Positions 23,701 through 32,615 of a stretch of 54,646 bases of DNA are shown here, in pieces. The stretch comes from Clostridia bacterium (GTDB taxonomy: Bacteria; Bacillota_A; Clostridia; Oscillospirales; UBA929). Both the position numbers and the translations under genes were made by a program. The stretch is from contig BNZR01000002.1 of NCBI GenBank assembly GCA_026001245.1, positions 1 to 54,646 on the forward strand. The letters are read 5' to 3'. Positions within the stretch are counted from its first letter, which is position 1; each line of letters starts with the position of its first letter. Under the pieces are notes generated by a model. It saw only the letters and a program-made list of their open reading frames with translations, was not told the DNA's origin and made no database searches.

Positions 23701-25633
23701 GGATCGCCCCATTATCACGAATGTGGAGCTTACGCGCAACCTTATCTCCACCAATCCCAACAGCTTGGATTGGTCGGGCGCGTTCATTGATGTGACCTAC
23801 AACTCTTGGCGCGAGAGCATTCAGGAGTACTTCCTGTTCGACGCGGCGACCTTTGACCCCACAAATTGGGACAACGGCGCGCTTGCTGGCGAATTGTTCC
23901 TCGGCATGTCCTACAGCGATGTAAATGACGGCTCGTCTGTCTCCGCCACGTTGCCCTTGGGGGCGTTGCTCACCCCGGACGAAGAGCTGATTCCCATTCC
24001 GCAGGGCGAGTACATACTGGCATGGAACAGCTTTGATGTCAACAACCGTTACTTGGGCGACGGCTACGCGAAAAACGCACATGTAATCGTGGACAACACC
24101 CCCGCCGCGCTTGCGCTGTCCGGCCTTGAAAACGGCGTAGTCGCCACCGGCAGTACAATCACGGGTACGGTCACCAAGGCCGGCAGCGACAACGCTCTGT
24201 TCGCAAGCGTCAACGGCGCGGACGCCGAGCCGGTGGCATTGCTGGGCGGCGGCGCGTTCAACTACAAGGTTCCCGCCGACGCTAAGACCGTCACATTCTA
24301 CGCGGTGGATAACTATCAGCAACACTTAGATACGTTTACCTACTTCGGCTCCCCTCTCAAAATTTCGGATCTTTGGGAGTGGAAATACCCGATCGCCCCG
24401 AACACCGCCGACGGCAAATCGTGGATTGGCGGCAACGTCACCGAGACGACCTTGCTGGTTGCGGACGCTGTCCCCGACTCGATTACCATCAAGGGCGACG
24501 AGGGCAGCTATCTTTCCTCCACCTTGCTGGACACGTTGCTGGACGGCGAAATTCAGCTGATTGTTGATCTAGACCAAAGCTCACTTTACCCCGACCAAGA
24601 CGCGCTGCAAGCCGTTGCGGATTGGATTGACGAGCTGGGCGGTTCGGCCTACTTCTACCTGTACGCCGAGGAAAACACCAAGGTCACCGGGCTGGACTTT
24701 GACCCGCAAGCGGTGGTCTACAACCTGGGCATAGTCGTAAACGGCACCGAGGTTGACGACCTAAACGGCGGCACGGTTCACGTCCGAGCGGCGTACACGT
24801 TGCCCGAAAAGGCATCCGTCAAAACCCTAACCATATCCCCCATCAAAGCCGAGGATGTGGACACGCTTGCCCAAAAGGAGCCCCCCTTGGCCGACGGCAC
24901 CTACAACGAGGACGGCTCTGTTGAGTTCACCGCGCTTCACTTCTCGTGGTACGTGGTAGAGGTTGACCTGCTGGGCTTCTCCTACGACAGAGGCCACTGG
25001 TATGACGACTACATCGAGGATCTTGACCCGGCAGGCACGGGCATATGGAAGGATTATCTTGACGCGGACGGCTACTTGGACGCAAACGCCGAGATAACCC
25101 GTATCCAATTCGTGGTATCGCTGCTTAAGTCTTTGGAGATTGAACCCGTTGAGTATGTGGCGACAGAGACTTCGCTTGCAACCGCTACATCAGTCGCCAG
25201 CTCTACGTCGATCTCCAGCCCGACAACGCTAGTCCCGTTCCTTGATGCCGACCAACTCACCGACGAGCAACAGGGCTACCTGTACGCGGCGCAGTCGATT
25301 GGCATAGTGAACGGCGTGGGCGACGATTTGTTTGACCCCTATGGGGACGCGGAGCGCGTCCACCAATTCCAGATTATTTGGAAGCTGTTGAAATACCAAG
25401 AAGCGGATCTAACCGCCATCAACGAGCTGACAGTCGCCGACTTCGCGGATCCCGAAACCATTCCCGATTGGGCGTTGCAGGCCACAAGTGCCTTGATTGC
25501 GATAGGCGAGGTCACGGGCGACAGAGATTTAACCTTGGCCAGATCCGCCGCGTCCAACCTAAAGGGCGGCCGCACGCTGTTGCTAAGCGACCTGGCGGCA
25601 CTGCTCTACAGACACAGACTAATCGCGGAGTAA
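20765..25633 (+). CDS. giant secreted S8 subtilisin-like protease (lactocepin type) with S-layer homology region
   Basis: 1622 residues. Signal peptide 1-28 (ending PSFA), an I9-like propeptide region to about 175, then a subtilase domain with Asp217 (AILDTGID), His302 (TSHGTHVAG) and Ser760 (WNGTSMSSPHVAG). The long His-Ser gap holds a protease-associated (PA) insert near 630-700 and an extra acidic region, as in cell-envelope proteinases. Beyond 800 come Fn3/Ig-like beta domains. The last 200 residues resemble S-layer homology modules (around ITRIQFVVSLLK, and FADPETIPDWA), expected to bind secondary cell-wall polymer. Function: surface proteolysis of peptides for nutrition or maturation. 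It is the only gene between its promoter and the terminator at 25646. Confidence 0.92.
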   Translation: MNSRFLKRSLSVVAALMLAFSIALPSFAVDGEAQARRLPNFHDFSSAQLDALRTISESHGINGLIGFNGDYALKDGDTPTKVIVLFGNDPAATQVLSAKLSGKSLSLSKAIQNVKADHANFKKELKSVAASAALKFEYSDAINGAALTLPANQVAALAALPTVRAVYPDRLVTIDAPSAPYTGRDPEGMQTGRAHTGANDLHALGYTGKGVTVAILDTGIDYNHPAFAGAFLTESPTKDPADLIDGVFYGRNYVNEAEYGYPLYNDGTVAAKNDPMETTYYGWEGTDYPEEIPGLGEFYTSHGTHVAGTIAGRDVAADAADGTPGVLGMAPEANIYSYRVLGPYGSGYGSGIIAAINQVATDKPDVVNMSLGSSVNDPFDLQAIAVNNVTLDPANNNVLFAISASNSGEYGLYSLGTPGVASLAITVGAASEPNNQAGIIGGGVQFGFTATKAGSLVTDKAYGVVYMPQLTVLESQVAVPGIGSGSSEEWAKLLGFVTPEVPQLADWLEIISVESARDLVQFIYYSNNTADFAGFFGEIGTDIDFEDALDIIAYYLFDIDFEAAFPDSADYYDDLAVILDGTLENLLGILGIETTADLFDVASQGWDDYVQAANDAIADDSPIAGKFVVLGRGQNFQSNHDWAKKYGAAGVILVDRVTGALSADSVGVKGDLPFLYLDNAQGLKFTKTLPDTLTFSKFVKANTKLADLSSRGPVNGSYEIKPDVLAQGIDVYSSVPKYITGNHKATDYADAYEGGWNGTSMSSPHVAGAIALLKQATDGLSSGELKALLMNNAEILDGNYSVYETGAGYIQVAKAYEASKLGYVTVAYDDANISVVEEIDGGDGATQTSLKKAISDTGSFSFGGVDVFSKDGFGASESIYTKTLTATIHNTSGTDKTYSLSYEKNAAGNGAATKWPTGASLVLGQSSVPVSAGATADFTATLTLPAGLTLDNVGSYEGLITVTSGAESYSLPFAARVSEDRPIITNVELTRNLISTNPNSLDWSGAFIDVTYNSWRESIQEYFLFDAATFDPTNWDNGALAGELFLGMSYSDVNDGSSVSATLPLGALLTPDEELIPIPQGEYILAWNSFDVNNRYLGDGYAKNAHVIVDNTPAALALSGLENGVVATGSTITGTVTKAGSDNALFASVNGADAEPVALLGGGAFNYKVPADAKTVTFYAVDNYQQHLDTFTYFGSPLKISDLWEWKYPIAPNTADGKSWIGGNVTETTLLVADAVPDSITIKGDEGSYLSSTLLDTLLDGEIQLIVDLDQSSLYPDQDALQAVADWIDELGGSAYFYLYAEENTKVTGLDFDPQAVVYNLGIVVNGTEVDDLNGGTVHVRAAYTLPEKASVKTLTISPIKAEDVDTLAQKEPPLADGTYNEDGSVEFTALHFSWYVVEVDLLGFSYDRGHWYDDYIEDLDPAGTGIWKDYLDADGYLDANAEITRIQFVVSLLKSLEIEPVEYVATETSLATATSVASSTSISSPTTLVPFLDADQLTDEQQGYLYAAQSIGIVNGVGDDLFDPYGDAERVHQFQIIWKLLKYQEADLTAINELTVADFADPETIPDWALQATSALIAIGEVTGDRDLTLARSAASNLKGGRTLLLSDLAALLYRHRLIAE

Positions 25634-25645
25634 GCCCCCGCAAAT

Positions 25646-25677
25646 AAAAGAACCGCCCCTTTTGGGGCGGTTCTTTT
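25646..25677 (+). terminator. strong, potentially bidirectional intrinsic terminator
   Basis: A perfect 14-base-pair stem (AAAAGAACCGCCCC with its complement) around a TTTT loop, 12 bases after the protease stop. Confidence 0.9.
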
Positions 25678-25686
25678 CAAACCCCC

Positions 25687-25715
25687 TTGCATTTCAAGCC
25701 CAAAAATGCTAAAAT
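25687..25715 (+). promoter_or_regulatory. sigma-A promoter for the two-gene unit 25746-26865
   Basis: TTGCAT (25687-25692), 17 bases, TAAAAT (25710-25715). Transcription should start near 25722, only six bases before an in-frame ATG at 25728, which argues for a later start. Confidence 0.6.
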
Positions 25716-25745
25716 GATTACGACAAAATGCCGGAGGTGTATGTG

Positions 25746-26090
25746 GTGGACGTGCCGGGCAAGGTGCAAAAGGAAGAAGTCGGCAAGTGGCTGGCGTGTC
25801 TGAACAGCCACGCCAAGGAGTTGAGGAAACAAAGCGATGAAAATCCGGAGCTGAAGCAATTGGCAGATGAGCTGTACGCCTTAAAGGAAGCCGTGATTCT
25901 GAAGCTATTCGCCGACGGGTATATCCGAAAACTCTACAAGCAGATTGGCGGCTCGAAGGAATACTGGGTTTTTTGCGTGACCAGTAACATCAGCTTTCAT
26001 TGCCCGGGAACAGAACGATTGAAGGAGGCGTTGCGGGGATATGAAGACGACGAGGATCTCAATGAAGCCGGCGGATGCGCCCCCGAATAA
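25746..26090 (+). CDS. uncharacterised protein, about 114 residues
   Basis: Not recognised. GTG 25746 is chosen (GTG 25743 is equally possible) because GGAGG at 25733-25737 lies 5-8 bases upstream; the in-frame ATG at 25728 would leave almost no leader. The protein is charged and largely helical (KVQKEEVGKWLACLNSHAKELRKQ), with a central LFADGYIRKLYKQIGGSKEYWVF segment and an acidic tail. Its 3' end overlaps the next gene by up to 50 bases in another frame, suggesting coupled expression. The helical, Lys/Glu-rich pattern gives no functional hint beyond a cytoplasmic location. Confidence 0.55.
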   Translation: MDVPGKVQKEEVGKWLACLNSHAKELRKQSDENPELKQLADELYALKEAVILKLFADGYIRKLYKQIGGSKEYWVFCVTSNISFHCPGTERLKEALRGYEDDEDLNEAGGCAPE

Positions 26091-26865
26091 ATACGCGAAC
26101 TATCTGCCCCTTGACGAGGTACGGGAGCTATTGTCCCAATACTTAGCGGGCAACATTGAAATAGGCGACACCCCGGCTTTGCCCACAAAAAAACACAAGA
26201 AAAAACGCAAGAAACGCAAGGCCGCAAAAGCTTTGCCGCCGATTGTTTTATCTGCTTCCGGGACAATACTGGCAAGCATAGCGGTTATCATGCGGCGCAT
26301 TATGCGTAAATATTGCAAAGGCCAACTACCCCACCCGGAGCGCATAACATTGTGGCGCGAGTCGCTTATAATACTGGCGGATATGGTCAACAAGGGAAAA
26401 CTGCAATTTGGTGCGGAACAAGAGCTTGTCGTTGGCAGCTATGTGTTTAATGTTGTGCGTTTCAAGGTGAAATACGTGTGCAAGGGTATAGTTCCGTTGC
26501 GTCCGCCAAGATTATCTGCCGTTACCAATGGCCTTGAACTTGATTTAAACGCGAAATTTTTTCAGGGTATAAATAAACAGACGGCACGCTTAAATATTAT
26601 CAATTACTCGCCCGAAGTGCAGTCCAAGCCCGGGCTATGGAATTATGTCTACATACTGAAATGCGCCGACGGTACGCTTTATACGGGCCGGACGAATGAC
26701 CTTTACGGCGGGTTTGACTCGAAGTACACCAAGTCGCGGCGGCCTGTAACGCTGGTGTACTGGGAGGCGTTCGTCCGCGAGCAGGACGCGGCAAAGCGCG
26801 AAGATCAGATTAGGCGGTACACGCGCAAGCAGAAGCTAAAGCTTGTCGCCGGGCATAGGGGGTAA
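26041..26865 (+). CDS. protein with C-terminal, shortened GIY-YIG domain
   Basis: 274 residues from ATG 26041; ATG 26062, with GAGGAT before it, is an alternative start. The N-terminal 195 residues are unrecognised and include a strongly basic stretch (KKHKKKRKKRKAAKA, near 43-57). The last 75 residues are a YhbQ-like GIY-YIG domain (YVYILKCADGTLYTGRTNDL ... SRRPVTLVYWEAF). Relative to that family, the helix after TNDL, which carries the catalytic Arg and a His-containing loop, is replaced by a few residues (YGGFDSKYTK). Nuclease activity is therefore doubtful; nucleic-acid binding is plausible from the basic region. Confidence 0.65.
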   Translation: MKTTRISMKPADAPPNKYANYLPLDEVRELLSQYLAGNIEIGDTPALPTKKHKKKRKKRKAAKALPPIVLSASGTILASIAVIMRRIMRKYCKGQLPHPERITLWRESLIILADMVNKGKLQFGAEQELVVGSYVFNVVRFKVKYVCKGIVPLRPPRLSAVTNGLELDLNAKFFQGINKQTARLNIINYSPEVQSKPGLWNYVYILKCADGTLYTGRTNDLYGGFDSKYTKSRRPVTLVYWEAFVREQDAAKREDQIRRYTRKQKLKLVAGHRG

Positions 26866-26874
26866 AGTTTTCCC

Positions 26875-26903
26875 TTGACTTTTCCTCTCCAATAGTATAC
26901 AAT
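26875..26903 (+). promoter_or_regulatory. sigma-A promoter of the catalase gene
   Basis: TTGACT (26875-26880), 17 bases, TACAAT (26898-26903), about 30 bases before the catalase ATG. No convincing PerR box was seen. Confidence 0.65.
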
Positions 26904-26932
26904 AATAGTAACTTTTGGAAAGGGGCGATGGT

Positions 26933-28435
26933 ATGGACAAGCAGAGGCTAACCACAGAGAACGGCGCGCCTGTTGCGGACAACACTAATTCGACAACGGT
27001 CGGCAATCGCGGCCCGATGACCATGCAAAACCCGTGGTTTATCGAAAAACTCGCGCATTTTGACCGAGAGGTCATACCCGAGCGGCGTATGCACGCCAAA
27101 GGCTCCGGCGCGTTCGGCACGTTTACCGTGACGGGCGACATAACCGCGTACACCAAGGCCAAAATCTTCTCTCAAATCGGCAAAAAGACCGAAACCTTCA
27201 CGCGTTTCAGCACCGTTGCGGGCGAGCGCGGCGCGGCGGACGCCGAGCGCGACATTCGCGGCTTCGCCACAAAATTCTACACCGAGCAGGGCAACTGGGA
27301 TCTGGTGGGCAACAACACCCCCGTGTTTTTTCTGCGTGACGGCCTGCGCTTCCCCGACCTGAACCACGCGGTAAAGCGCGACCCGCAGACCAACTTGCGC
27401 TCGCCGCAAAACAACTGGGACTTTTGGACGGCGTTGCCGGAGGCGTTCCAGCAGGTTACCATCACCATGTCCGACCGCGGTATCCCCGCAAGCTACCGCC
27501 ACATGCACGGCTTCGGCTCACACACGTTCAGCCTTATAAACGCCGAAAACCAGCGGCACTGGGTCAAGTACCACTGGGTGTGCCAGCAGGGCATTAAAAA
27601 CCTGACCGACGCGGAAGCGGCCGACATTGTGGCCAAGGATCGCGAAAGCCATCAGCGCGACTTGTTTGACGCGATAGCGCGGGGCGACTTCCCGCGTTGG
27701 ACGCTGTGCGTGCAAATCATGACCGAGGAACAGGCCAAAGCCCACCGCGAGAACCCGTTTGACATCACAAAGGTTTGGTTCCACAAGGATTTCCCGCTTA
27801 AAGAGGTCGGCGTACTGGAGCTGAACCGCAATCCCGAGAACTACTTCGCCGATGTGGAGCAATCCGCGTTCTCTCCCGCCAACATCGTCCCCGGCTTGGG
27901 ACTGTCGCCCGACAAGCTGTTGCAGGCGCGGCTGTTCTCGTATGGCGACGCGCACCGCTATCGGCTGGGCGTGAACCACACGCAGATACCCGTAAACGCG
28001 CCGAAAGTCCCCGTCCACGCCTATCATCGTGACGGGCAAATGCGTGTGGACGGCAACTACGGCGCGACCAAGGGCTATGAACCCAACAGCTTCGGCGAAT
28101 GGGCGGACTCAAAAGAGCTGTCCGAACCGGCCTTGGATTACAGCGGCATGATGGCCGCCTTTGAGCCGAAGGACGATTTGACCGACAACTGCTTCTATCA
28201 GGCGGGCTTGCTGTATCGGCTGTTCACCGAGCCGCAGAAGCGGGCGCTTATCGACAACACCGCCGCGAACATCTACGGCGTTACCCAAAACGTGCAACTG
28301 CGCCACGCCGCGCACTGCTACGCCGCAGATGAAGATTACGGCCGCCGCATGGCCGCCGCGCTGAATTTGGAGCTATCCAAGGTTGTCGAGCTATCCAAGC
28401 TGACGCATGACGAACTGATGAAAGCTACAACGTAA
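26933..28435 (+). CDS. katA: monofunctional heme catalase
   Basis: 500 residues from ATG 26933 (preceded by GGAAAGGGG); an in-frame TTG at 26915 is rejected because it overlaps this ribosome site. Clade-3 small-subunit catalase. Catalytic His54 ([12 protein letters not shown]) and Asn127 ([10 protein letters not shown]), and the heme-ligand Tyr337 ([14 protein letters not shown]) are all present. It dismutates hydrogen peroxide to water and oxygen in the cytosol. A catalase in a presumably anaerobic lineage suggests tolerance of transient oxygen. Its stop is two bases from the convergent ybeY stop. Confidence 0.95.
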   Translation: MDKQRLTTENGAPVADNTNSTTVGNRGPMTMQNPWFIEKLAHFDREVIPERRMHAKGSGAFGTFTVTGDITAYTKAKIFSQIGKKTETFTRFSTVAGERGAADAERDIRGFATKFYTEQGNWDLVGNNTPVFFLRDGLRFPDLNHAVKRDPQTNLRSPQNNWDFWTALPEAFQQVTITMSDRGIPASYRHMHGFGSHTFSLINAENQRHWVKYHWVCQQGIKNLTDAEAADIVAKDRESHQRDLFDAIARGDFPRWTLCVQIMTEEQAKAHRENPFDITKVWFHKDFPLKEVGVLELNRNPENYFADVEQSAFSPANIVPGLGLSPDKLLQARLFSYGDAHRYRLGVNHTQIPVNAPKVPVHAYHRDGQMRVDGNYGATKGYEPNSFGEWADSKELSEPALDYSGMMAAFEPKDDLTDNCFYQAGLLYRLFTEPQKRALIDNTAANIYGVTQNVQLRHAAHCYAADEDYGRRMAAALNLELSKVVELSKLTHDELMKATT

Positions 28436-28437
28436 GT

Positions 28438-28922
28438 CTACAGACCCAGCCGTTCCATGACGGCGCGTTCGCGCAGGCGCATAACGTCGCCCTCGCGCTC
28501 GTCCTCATGGTCGTAGCCCAGCAGATGGAGCGTGGAGTGGACGGTTAAGAACGCCGCTTCGCGCTCCAACGAATGCCCGTATTCAAAGGCCTGCCGCTGT
28601 GCCTGCGGCAGACAGAGCATAATGTCGCCCAGCATAAGCCGCCCCGTGCGCGGGTTCAAGTCCCCCGCCCCAACGGACAGCGGCTGACCCGGCACATGCT
28701 GTTGCAGGGGAAAGCTTAACACATCCGTCACGCGGCCTATGCCGCGATGCTGAAAATTCACGTCCAAAATCGTGGGGTCGTCCACCAGCTCCGCGTGGAT
28801 TTCGCATGCCCTGTCTGCGTTTTGCACCTTAAGCGTGGCCAGCATGGCGGCGCGCAGCATGGGCTTTAGATTGTGAAATAAAATATGCAGCTGCGGCTGT
28901 ATACGAATGTTAAAACGATGTA

Positions 28923-28926
<4 letters not shown>
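28438..28926 (-). CDS. ybeY: endoribonuclease YbeY, 16S rRNA maturation factor
   Basis: 162 residues, start GTG 28926 with GGAGGAAAC upstream, overlapping the phoH stop (GTGA). The zinc site is HSTLHLLGYDH (His130, His134, His140). NFQHRGIGRVTDVLSFP-type region (57-73) is the conserved YbeY signature. It acts in ribosome maturation and quality control. phoH-ybeY is the conserved Firmicutes order. Confidence 0.95.
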
Positions 28927-29908
<982 letters not shown>

Positions 29909-29912
<4 letters not shown>

Positions 29913-30457
29913 TTAAAAATCTCCTTCAACGTTATCTCGCAACCCGGCAGTACGGCCACAGGCAATACATCGTCCTCGCCGTAGATATTGCCGTCATATT
30001 TCCCGTTTCGCAGGATATTCGCGTGTACGGTGTTGTCCATAGGGTCGATAATCCAGTATTCCCGAACTCCCGCCCGAAGATATTTGTGATACTTTGTAAA
30101 GCGGTCGTGCCGCGAAGTAGAGGGCGATAAAATCTCCGCAATAAAATCCGGCGCGCCGTAACACCCGTCCTCCCGAAGCTTAGACTTGTCGCAAACCACC
30201 AAAACATCAGGCTGAAACACGTCCTCGTCCCCACGGTCCACCAAATGAACATCAAATCCCGCCGGAAAAACCCGACAGCTTCGCCCCCGAAGAAACCCAT
30301 GCAAAAAAGCCGACAAATTCATCTGCACCCGCTGATGTGCCGCAGAAGCCCCCGCCATCATAACAATAGCCCCATCAACAAGCTCCGCCCGAGTATTTTC
30401 GGGCAACCCCCGAAAGTCCGAAACAGTCTGCCGCTCAATATTCTTAGCCAAGTCCAT
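29909..30457 (-). CDS. Uma2 family protein (putative PD-(D/E)XK nuclease fold)
   Basis: 182 residues from ATG 30457. Uma2 (formerly DUF820) features are visible: RAELVDGAIVMMAGAS near 24-39, FQPDVLVVCD, and PDFIAEILSPST followed by KYHKYLRAGVREYWIIDP. Catalytic Asp/Glu/Lys positions of the nuclease fold are compatible. Uma2 genes are often scattered through genomes and linked to mobile repeats; function is unknown. Here it lies between yqfD and phoH, a place normally without a gene, preceded by a 7-base repeat array. Its stop overlaps the phoH start, so phoH translation may depend on it. Confidence 0.85.
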
Positions 30458-30472
30458 ATCGTCCGTACCCCC

Positions 30473-30507
30473 AACTATCCACTATACACTCTCAACTATC
30501 CACTAGC
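30473..30507. repeat. heptamer array, five 7-base units (consensus CACTATC)
   Basis: Units AACTATC, CACTATA, CACTCTC, AACTATC, CACTAGC fill exactly 35 bases. The array spans the stop of yqfD (30492-30494) and the gap before the Uma2 gene, supplying the last residues of YqfD. Confidence 0.85.
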
Positions 30508-31658
30508 GGAACGCTAACCGCGCCCGATTCCAGGCATTCCGCCGCCACCTCGCACAGCCATACGCCGTCGCCACGCGTTGTCTTGAACTCGGCGGCTATT
30601 ATTTCGCCGCCCTCGCTTTGCGCGTCCAGCCGCAGTCCCAGCACGCCGCGCAGGTACGCGTCCGCCGACGGCTCGGCTATTTTGTACTCCGAGGTCTCAA
30701 ACTCCGTGAAGGTCTCCGTTACGAAGGTCACGGGCAGGGTCAGGTTCGGCGGGACGCGCAAGGTCGTCCTCTGTTCAAGTTTATCACAATTCGCATAGGT
30801 TTGGCTAGCGTTTTTATAAAAATTTATGCGTTTTCCCGCGATTATTATTGCGCGGCGCGTTATCGTACGCCCCGTGTAGCGTTTCCCGCCGAAATTTTCG
30901 GGTAAGGCCGCCCGGTTTTCATACCATGTCCGCAAGGTTACGTCCGCCATGGCGTGTACCTCGCGAAAGCCAATCGCGTCCGAGTTAAGCAATCCGCTTA
31001 CCAACAGCTCGCCCGCCTCCACCGTCTGCCCGACCACGCGCTGCGCCGCGCCCGCCAAGGTGTCCATCTTTACTATAAGCCCCGACTTGGCCGCCACCAC
31101 GTTGCACGGCACGTCCTGCGCTACGATTTCGGGCTTCATCACGCGCTCGCGCACCTCCACCGTCGCCACCGAGCCGCGGACGTTTACCGCCAGCCACTCG
31201 ATTTGCGGAACCTTTAGTATCAGCAGATTCTGCAAATGCGCGGAGTTTATCCCGCGCTTGGGCGAGCCTATTTTCACCCCCAGCGCGTCCAGCTCGCGCA
31301 GAATCACCTCGGAATCCACCGCTTCCGCGCCGACCAAATTTATCTCCCACACGAATTGCGACAGCGCGAACAGCCCCACAATTGTAATCAGCAGTCCCGC
31401 GAACAGCGCGTACCGCTTGCGAAAACGCCGCACAAACGTCGGCACGCCGATATGACGCACAACCGTCAGACTGTCGCCCGCGAACGCCTTTGCGGCCTTG
31501 ACGTCGCGCAAACACAGGCGCAGTGTCACGCCGTCCACGCGCTCCACGTTCCAGATGGCGATAGAGTTTTGGGCGCAGAAGTTCAAAAAACGCTCCGGAA
31601 ACGCACAAACCACCGACACCAGCGCGTATCCCTTTAGTAACAGGAATATGTTACGCAT
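30492..31658 (-). CDS. yqfD: sporulation protein YqfD
   Basis: 388 residues. One membrane helix near 84-104 (KRYALFAGLLITIVGLFALS) is preceded by a small N-terminal domain and followed by a large extracytoplasmic domain; the overall pattern (VVRHIGVPTFVRRFRKR, VNVRGSVATVEVRE, NVVAAKSGLIVKMDT) is characteristic of YqfD. YqfD is a sigma-E-dependent sporulation protein of Clostridia and Bacilli acting in the mother cell. GAGGTGAG precedes the start, 11 bases after yqfC. The C-terminal residues VPLVDS are encoded by the heptamer array, so the natural end has been altered. Confidence 0.92.
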   Translation of the reverse strand: MRNIFLLLKGYALVSVVCAFPERFLNFCAQNSIAIWNVERVDGVTLRLCLRDVKAAKAFAGDSLTVVRHIGVPTFVRRFRKRYALFAGLLITIVGLFALSQFVWEINLVGAEAVDSEVILRELDALGVKIGSPKRGINSAHLQNLLILKVPQIEWLAVNVRGSVATVEVRERVMKPEIVAQDVPCNVVAAKSGLIVKMDTLAGAAQRVVGQTVEAGELLVSGLLNSDAIGFREVHAMADVTLRTWYENRAALPENFGGKRYTGRTITRRAIIIAGKRINFYKNASQTYANCDKLEQRTTLRVPPNLTLPVTFVTETFTEFETSEYKIAEPSADAYLRGVLGLRLDAQSEGGEIIAAEFKTTRGDGVWLCEVAAECLESGAVSVPLVDS

Positions 31659-31669
31659 TTTCGCTCACC

Positions 31670-31936
31670 TCAATACTCAAACTCAATCGAGAACACCTGC
31701 CCGCGCACCAGCAGGTCGGCGGCGTTCATCGCCGCGATAACCAAGCCGTCGCCGCGCAGCTTGACCAGCACATCGCCGCCGATGTCTATCGCGTTCGGCT
31801 CGCACAGCAAAACGCCCTTGTGGTTTTCAACCAGCACCTCGCGGCAACCAACAATCTGCACACGCGGCAAGCCCGCCACAATATCGGCGGGCAGTGAGAA
31901 TAACCGCGCGGCATGCTCTAAAGCGGAACTTTTCAT
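31670..31936 (-). CDS. yqfC: sporulation protein YqfC (YabP/YqfC family)
   Basis: 88 residues from ATG 31936, with GGGGTGAT six bases before it; GTG 31942 is the in-frame alternative but would touch the ribosome site. The pattern LPRVQIVGCREVLVENHKGV and the DVLVKLRGDGLVI segment mark the YabP/YqfC family, small mother-cell proteins of early sporulation. It precedes yqfD as in other spore formers. A possible sigma-E promoter lies at 31955-31984. Confidence 0.92.
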   Translation of the reverse strand: MKSSALEHAARLFSLPADIVAGLPRVQIVGCREVLVENHKGVLLCEPNAIDIGGDVLVKLRGDGLVIAAMNAADLLVRGQVFSIEFEY

Positions 31937-31954
31937 TTCCACATCACCCCGTAT

Positions 31955-31984
31955 ATGCTATGCGGAGGGGGGGCGGAATATCAA
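31955..31984 (-). promoter_or_regulatory. candidate sigma-E promoter of yqfC
   Basis: On the minus strand TTGATATT (31977-31984), a 14-base G/C-rich spacer and CATAGCAT (31955-31962). The sigma-E consensus is about GKMATATT-N14-CATACAMT. Spacing and the ATATT and CATA cores match; four positions do not. YqfC belongs to the sigma-E regulon in Bacillus. Confidence 0.4.
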
Positions 31985-32478
31985 TTGCCGCTTATAGAAG
32001 CGGAAGACGCGCCGGCCGCGTCCGCGTGTACGCAGTCGATGGCTAGCGCCACGCACAGGCACAACAGCTCGTTTTCCGGGCGCGGAATGTCCAGCTCGTA
32101 GCTGTCGCCCCAGGACAGCCACTGCCTGGAAAGCGACATCACCTGCTCCGAGCCGTTTAGAACCTCGTATTCGTGCCCCAAAAAGTTGCCGCTTATCGTC
32201 CAGTCCGCGTTTTCCAGCCGGAAGCGCGGCTTTAGCAGCGTCAGTTCCTTGGCCAGCGTGTAGGTAACGCCCTCGATTTCGATGAAGTATTTGGGCATAA
32301 GCGTCATTATTTTTTGCCGGATAAACGCCGCCTCGCGTCCCTGCTCGTCAAAGATTTGCAGCTTGCGCCCCCAAGAGAAGACCTTGCCCTGCGCGAACCA
32401 GCGGTCGTGCTGTTGTTCGTCCCAAACCGCGAATTTGTCGCGCCACGAGAACACTTTTTGTTTGATGTAAAGCTTCAT
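31981..32478 (-). CDS. LURP-one-related / YxjI family protein
   Basis: 165 residues. The opening MKLYIKQKVFSWRDKFAVWDEQ, broken here as KLYIKQKVFSWRDKF and AVWDEQ, and YEVLNGSEQVMSLSRQW are typical of the LURP-one-related (YxjI) beta-barrel family, related in fold to Tubby and phospholipid scramblase C-terminal domains. Function in bacteria is not established; membrane-lipid association is suggested by fold. It has its own promoter (32511-32539), divergent from the sugar cluster. Confidence 0.85.
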   Translation of the reverse strand: MKLYIKQKVFSWRDKFAVWDEQQHDRWFAQGKVFSWGRKLQIFDEQGREAAFIRQKIMTLMPKYFIEIEGVTYTLAKELTLLKPRFRLENADWTISGNFLGHEYEVLNGSEQVMSLSRQWLSWGDSYELDIPRPENELLCLCVALAIDCVHADAAGASSASISGN

Positions 32479-32510
32479 TTTTACAACTCCCGGTATATTT
32501 GATAAGCTTA

Positions 32511-32539
32511 ATTATAGCATGTTTACGGGCGGAATACAA
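32511..32539 (-). promoter_or_regulatory. sigma-A promoter of the LURP-one-like gene
   Basis: On the minus strand TTGTAT (32534-32539), 17 bases, TATAAT (32511-32516). Confidence 0.65.
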
Positions 32540-32555
32540 TATAGAAATTTTTTGC

Positions 32556-32584
32556 TTGCTTTTTGTCCGGGACTGTGATACACT
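32556..32584 (+). promoter_or_regulatory. probable sigma-A promoter of the surface-sugar cluster
   Basis: TTGCTT (32556-32561), 17 bases, TACACT (32579-32584), 31 bases before the ATG at 32616. Confidence 0.5.
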
Positions 32585-32615
32585 TTAACGTGAAATTTGT
32601 TTGGGGAGTGGGGCC

